From Chloroflexota bacterium (GTDB lineage: Bacteria > Chloroflexota > Anaerolineae > J102), in NCBI GenBank assembly GCA_013152695.1, contig JAADFV010000037.1, positions 1-9,104 of the forward strand: a DNA stretch of 9,104 bases. Reading direction: 5' to 3'. How positions within the stretch are numbered: position 1 is the first letter of the stretch; every line of letters begins with the position of its first letter. The translations under genes and the position numbers were made by a program. Shown one piece after another: positions 6,154-9,104 of this stretch. The notes under the pieces are model-generated. The model ran no database searches. It was given only the letters and a program-made list of their open reading frames with translations, and was not told the origin of the DNA.

Positions 6154-8586
6154 TTACTTGTTTACAGTAACGAACTTGTAGAGATCGGTGCCAACTGCAT
6201 TGGGAATGTAGCCGGAGACAGCCTTGCTGAAGATCAGAGGTGTCTTGTTGTGTGCTACCCAGATGCGGGCGGCATCTTCGTACAGCATTTGCTCGGCCTG
6301 CTGGTAGAGAGCTTCACGTTCCTTCTGGTCAGTGATAGAGCGTGCTTTCGAAAGCAGGCTTGCCAGCTCAGGATTCTGGTACCAGCCTTCCGAGGCTTTG
6401 GGTTCTTCCGTGCCACAGAAGAAGTAGCAGAGGAAGTTGTCGGGATCACCGTTGTCGCCACCCCAGCCAAGCTGATAGAGGCCCATGAGTTCGCCGTTGC
6501 GGCGCTTGTCAAGGTAGGTGGGCCAGTCACCAGCCAGCTCGAGTTTGGCGTTGATGCCAACAGCGGCCAGTTGTGCGGCCATCGCCTGGGCAATGCCTTC
6601 GGGATCAGGATAGTAGAAGCGAACTACAGGCATGTAGAAAAGGGTGAGCGGCATCGTGGAGCCATCCTCGAGGGTGACTTCACTCAAACCATTCTCGAAT
6701 CCTGCTTCCTTCAGCAATTCCTTGGCTCGATCCGGATCGTATTGGATGCCGTGGACATCAGGATTGTGACCCCACACCAGAGGCGGCAGGAAGTTCTCGG
6801 CCACTTCGCCGTACTTGCCGTAGAAGGTCTCGACAATGGACTGCTTATCGATGGCCGAAGCAATAGCCTCACGCACACGTTTATCCTGGAATTCTTTAAT
6901 CTTGTAGTTGAAAGCCAGGTAAGCAGTGTTCAGGGCGGGGCGAGTCAACACGTACACATCATCGGCGGCCTCAGCTGTCTTCAGGTCTTCGATATTTGCC
7001 TGTTCCATGGCATCAATCTCACCCGAACGCAGCGCCAAGAAGCGGGCCGAGTTATCGGGAATGACGCGAATGACGATCGTATCGACGTTGCCAGGAATTT
7101 CGCCCCAGTAATCTTCGTTACGAACGAGGGTGATGTGATCGCCGGTGACCCATTCTTTGAATTTGTAGGGACCGGTGCAGTCGAAGCCAACGCCGGGGGT
7201 GCCGTAGTCAGCACCGTATTTCATGATGGCTTCGGGGCTGGCAATGGAGAACATGGGCATGGCCATGTTGGCAAGGATGGGAGCCAAGGGCTCGCTCAAA
7301 GTGAATTTGACGGTGTAATCATCAACTTTCTCGATGTTGGTGACAACAGAATCGCCTTTGAAACCATTCCACATGTAGTCCCAATACTCGAAAGCCTGGG
7401 TCTCATAGTGATAAGGATTCTCAGGATCCCACCAGCGCTGGAAGTTGAAGACGACGGCGTCGGCGTTGAAGTCGGAGCCATCATGGAATTTCACACCCTG
7501 ACGCAGATGGAATACCCATTCCGTGCCATCAGCATTGGATTCCCAACTTTCGGCCAGGCTGGGGATTACGTTGGTTGTTTCCTTGTCATAAGCAAGCAGG
7601 GACTCGCAGCCCTGGTTGGTTACGCGGAAAGATTCGCCATCAGTGACGACGGCCGGATCGAGTTGGACGGAGTCACCGCCGCGGCCAAAGATGAAGGTGT
7701 TGCCGACACCCATGGCTTCGCCGCCAGTAGCAGCTTCCTCGACGCCAAACCACTTATTGTAGATCTCGTCGTATTCACCGGTGGCGCGAACTGTGGCCAA
7801 ACCAGCGTTGATTGCGGCTAATACTTCGGGGCGATTCTTATTGACAGCAATGCCGTAGAACTCCTCAGTGAAGGGTTCGCCGACGATGGTTACGCCCATT
7901 TCGGGATTGGCCTTGATGATAGCGGCCGAGGTGGGAGCATCGTTGATCACGGCATCGATATCACCTTGGGCCAGAGCCTGGAAGGCGAGGGTGATTTCGT
8001 CGTAACGTACGACTTCGGCATCAGTATTTTCGGATGCCCAAATGTCGCCGGTCGTGCCTAATTGCACGCCCACACGTTTGCCCGAGAGATCATCGACACT
8101 CTTGATGTCACTACCGATCTTCACAGCCAGAGTTTGACCAGCATTGAAGTACGGAGCGCTGAAATCAACCGTCTGTTTGCGTTCGTCGGTAATAGTGGCG
8201 GCGGAGATCACAGCGTCGAATTCACCACTAGCCAAGGCCACAAAGATACCATCCCAGCGGGTGTTGACAAATTCAACTTCGAAGCCGGCAGCTTTGGCAA
8301 TGGCATTCATCAGATCGATGTCAAAGCCGATGATATTCCCACCTTCATCCACTGATTCAAAAGGTGGATACTCGGCATTGGTGCCTACAGTGATTTTCTC
8401 GACCTTCGGGAGTTCTTTGGTGACTTCTACTACTACAGTCTTCTCGACTTCCACGGTTTCCTTGACGACTACAGTCTTCTCGACTACCTTTTCTACGACT
8501 TCAGGAGTCGGAGTAGAGCAGGCAGCAATCGTAATAACCGTCAGGGCCAGGACGACGAGTAGAATCCAGGTTCGATGCTTTTGCAT
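6154..8586 (-). CDS. Fused dual solute-binding lipoprotein: SBP_bac_3 (amino-acid type) plus SBP_bac_5 (peptide type)
   Basis: An 810-residue extracytoplasmic receptor. Residues 1-22 are a lipoprotein signal (basic MQKHR, hydrophobic core, I-A-A-C lipobox, lipidated C23). A Val/Lys/Glu tether follows (29-60). Residues about 63-283 are a complete SBP_bac_3 domain: 'ITVGTNAEYPPFE', 'GFDIDLMNAIAKA', 'ATITDERKQTVDFS' with R136 placed to bind a ligand carboxylate, 'QLGTTGD', and 'DAVINDAP' with D216 at the usual amino-group site. After a short linker (about 284-293), residues 294-805 are a full SBP_bac_5 domain: 'LAESWESNADGTEWVFHLR' (344-362), 'GVKFHDG', 'TGPYKFKEW' (471-479) and 'GDNGDPDNFL' (710-719). 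No second signal peptide or stop lies between them, so this is a true in-frame fusion rather than two genes. ATG 8586 has a strong AAGGAGG. It is first in the operon, ahead of permeases of both types. Each domain call is firm; ligands are unknown. Confidence 0.95.
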   Translation of the reverse strand: MQKHRTWILLVVLALTVITIAACSTPTPEVVEKVVEKTVVVKETVEVEKTVVVEVTKELPKVEKITVGTNAEYPPFESVDEGGNIIGFDIDLMNAIAKAAGFEVEFVNTRWDGIFVALASGEFDAVISAATITDERKQTVDFSAPYFNAGQTLAVKIGSDIKSVDDLSGKRVGVQLGTTGDIWASENTDAEVVRYDEITLAFQALAQGDIDAVINDAPTSAAIIKANPEMGVTIVGEPFTEEFYGIAVNKNRPEVLAAINAGLATVRATGEYDEIYNKWFGVEEAATGGEAMGVGNTFIFGRGGDSVQLDPAVVTDGESFRVTNQGCESLLAYDKETTNVIPSLAESWESNADGTEWVFHLRQGVKFHDGSDFNADAVVFNFQRWWDPENPYHYETQAFEYWDYMWNGFKGDSVVTNIEKVDDYTVKFTLSEPLAPILANMAMPMFSIASPEAIMKYGADYGTPGVGFDCTGPYKFKEWVTGDHITLVRNEDYWGEIPGNVDTIVIRVIPDNSARFLALRSGEIDAMEQANIEDLKTAEAADDVYVLTRPALNTAYLAFNYKIKEFQDKRVREAIASAIDKQSIVETFYGKYGEVAENFLPPLVWGHNPDVHGIQYDPDRAKELLKEAGFENGLSEVTLEDGSTMPLTLFYMPVVRFYYPDPEGIAQAMAAQLAAVGINAKLELAGDWPTYLDKRRNGELMGLYQLGWGGDNGDPDNFLCYFFCGTEEPKASEGWYQNPELASLLSKARSITDQKEREALYQQAEQMLYEDAARIWVAHNKTPLIFSKAVSGYIPNAVGTDLYKFVTVNK
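8432..8485 (-). repeat. Short exact direct repeat encoding the lipoprotein tether
   Basis: The same 18-nt sequence (actacagtcttctcgact on the plus strand) occurs at 8432-8449 and 8468-8485, 36 nt apart. It encodes a repeated 12-residue period in the tether, VEKTVVVKETVE then VEKTVVVEVTKE. This suggests the tether grew by in-frame duplication. The protein segment probably forms an extended or coiled stalk holding the binding modules off the membrane. Confidence 0.7.
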
Positions 8587-8593
8587 CAGGTCT

Positions 8594-8600
8594 CCTCCTT
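8594..8600 (-). promoter_or_regulatory. Strong Shine-Dalgarno of the fused receptor
   Basis: AAGGAGG followed by AGACCTG and then ATG at 8586, a near-ideal spacing. It fixes the start codon and predicts high translation unless it is masked by the complementary loop of the hairpin just upstream. Confidence 0.85.
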
Positions 8601-8621
8601 GAGAGAAATGAGGGATGGAAG

Positions 8622-8656
8622 TGACTACGATTCACGCCAGGAGGGGATCGTAGTCA
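8622..8656 (-). promoter_or_regulatory. Perfect 10-bp leader hairpin with anti-Shine-Dalgarno loop
   Basis: TGACTACGAT and ATCGTAGTCA are exact inverted repeats (8656-8647 and 8631-8622) around a 15-nt loop. The minus-strand loop contains CCUCCU (8644-8639), complementary to AGGAGG in the receptor ribosome binding site 22 nt downstream and to the AGGAGG at 8746-8741 upstream. It could act as an RNA switch through loop pairing, or as a DNA operator for a dimeric regulator. Neither is proven. Confidence 0.45.
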
Positions 8657-8697
8657 AAACGATAGAAAAACGGTCTCTCGGTAAAAAAGAAACAGTT

Positions 8698-8733
8698 TCA
8701 AAAAGCAAACAATACCCTGTGAGTTCCAATCAA
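8698..8733 (-). promoter_or_regulatory. Possible leader peptide ORF (11 codons)
   Basis: A perfect AAAGGAGG (8748-8741) is followed after 7 nt by TTG and ten further codons, then TGA, giving MIGTHRVLFAF. The ribosome binding site is better than that of most genes here, yet it is not near any annotated start. It may be a regulatory upstream ORF whose translation affects the downstream hairpin. A TTG start and the tiny size make it uncertain; chance occurrence is possible. Confidence 0.2.
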
Positions 8734-8886
8734 TACGCAACCTCCTTTCAAACAAATGGTGTCAATTCGTCAGAATGACAGAGACGGGATTGTCATTATC
8801 GATACTTGAATGTTAAATGATGGCCCGCATCAAACAAAAGCATGACGCAGGTAGGCATTTATAAAAATGAACCAACTATGCGAATG

Positions 8887-8916
8887 ATTATAGGGATATT
8901 AAGAAGATTTTGTCAA
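8887..8916 (-). promoter_or_regulatory. Consensus sigma-70 type promoter for the importer operon
   Basis: On the minus strand TTGACA (8916-8911) and TATAAT (8892-8887) are both perfect consensus hexamers, separated by 18 nt. Transcription should start near 8881-8879, giving a leader of about 290 nt before the receptor gene. No other promoter of this quality is visible ahead of the downstream genes, so it probably drives the whole cluster. Confidence 0.8.
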
Positions 8917-9104
8917 GCCTCTGTTTCCGTCGGGTGCCATTCAAACCGGGGGCAATGATGCCTCGCGCCAGCTACTCCACCCTATCGAGGAGTCTACCGC
9001 GCAACGCCCGCGGAAGCAAACCCGTGCCCCCTTCATTCTAGGGCCGTCGTCTTGATAACTTTCCGGCCTTAACTGAGAAGGACGCCCCAACACCGGCGCC
9101 ATCT
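8917..9104. other. Unassigned GC-richer, hairpin-rich segment at the window edge
   Basis: I find no convincing coding region in these 188 nt. The composition changes near the promoter: this side is GC-richer, the leader side AT-rich. Three inverted repeats follow one another: ACTCC/GGAGT (8974-8978, 8989-8993), CCGCG/CGCGG (8997-9001, 9009-9013), and an 8-bp stem with one G-U in plus-strand RNA (9039-9046, 9064-9071). It could be part of a structured RNA, the non-coding end of an insertion sequence, or plain intergenic DNA. The window ends before this can be decided. Confidence 0.3.

Larger units (their letters stand above)
8587..8880 (-). other. Long 5' leader of the operon, with inverted repeats
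   Basis: About 290 nt separate the expected transcription start (near 8880) from the receptor ATG, with no ordinary gene. From upstream to downstream it holds: CCTGCGTC pairing with GATGCGGG across 12 nt (8851-8824, two G-U pairs); AATGACA pairing with TGTCATT across 10 nt (8797-8774); a perfect AAAGGAGG (8748-8741) with a possible mini-ORF; a U-rich stretch (about 8714-8660); and a perfect 10-bp hairpin (8656-8622). I do not recognise a known riboswitch class. Length and structure suggest post-transcriptional control, by inference only. Confidence 0.5.

Noticed and set aside
7690..7740. Artificial join of two receptor genes by a sequencing error
   Set aside because: The junction between domains is a normal Gly/Ala-rich linker in one frame, with no homopolymer run, and no remnant signal peptide precedes the second domain. 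A true fusion fits better, though reads would settle it.
6106..7821. 571-residue open frame on the plus strand
   Set aside because: It lies entirely antisense to the fused receptor, whose domains are unambiguous. Its translation shows no recognisable fold and its start sits in the hairpin. It is a codon-bias shadow.
8144..8602. Ser/Thr-rich 152-residue plus-strand frame
   Set aside because: Antisense to the Val/Lys/Glu tether and first receptor domain; the Thr/Ser runs are the complement of the repeated tether codons.
8955..9041. 28-residue plus-strand frame beginning MMPRASYS
   Set aside because: No ribosome binding site, very short, and it overlaps several inverted repeats; more likely non-coding.

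Overview
The window reads as one transcription unit on the minus strand of a bacterial chromosome, running from about 8890 down to about 110. The likely source is a Chloroflexota (Anaerolineae/Caldilineae-like) bacterium. This rests on the Val/Lys/Glu-rich 'VVEKVVEKTVVV'-type tether after the lipoprotein cysteine, which is typical of solute-binding proteins in that phylum, on a palindromic intergenic repeat of the 'cattctga..gaag..gaagaatct' type, and on a degenerate 'cttcctg' heptamer array. No rRNA, tRNA or phylogenetic marker is present, so the assignment is an inference.

Layout in transcription order (right to left): an unassigned, GC-richer, hairpin-rich stretch (9104-8917); a consensus sigma-70 type promoter (TTGACA, 18 nt, TATAAT; 8916-8887); a leader of roughly 290 nt with several inverted repeats and a possible 11-codon leader ORF; an 810-residue lipoprotein that fuses an amino-acid-type binding domain (SBP_bac_3) to a peptide-type binding domain (SBP_bac_5) (8586-6154); a perfect 15-bp hairpin; a DppB-type permease with a Cys-rich duplicated insert (6067-4886); a DppC-type permease overlapping it by 4 nt (4889-3993); a 215-nt gap holding the palindromic repeat; a HisM/GlnP-type permease with a large N-terminal extracytoplasmic extension (3777-2419); an MFS transporter (2358-1162); a uroporphyrinogen-decarboxylase-superfamily protein (1107-178); then a weak terminator-like hairpin and the heptamer array.

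The most interesting feature is the hybrid ABC importer. One receptor carries two unrelated binding modules, and the operon supplies both matching permease types: DppBC for the peptide module and a HisM-like protein for the amino-acid module. No ABC ATPase is encoded in the window, so the nucleotide-binding subunits must come from elsewhere. A plausible reading is a dual-specificity uptake system for peptides and amino acids (or a related opine-like or modified amino-acid compound). The MFS carrier and the UroD-like enzyme would then handle or export something linked to the imported compound. The substrate cannot be read from the sequence.
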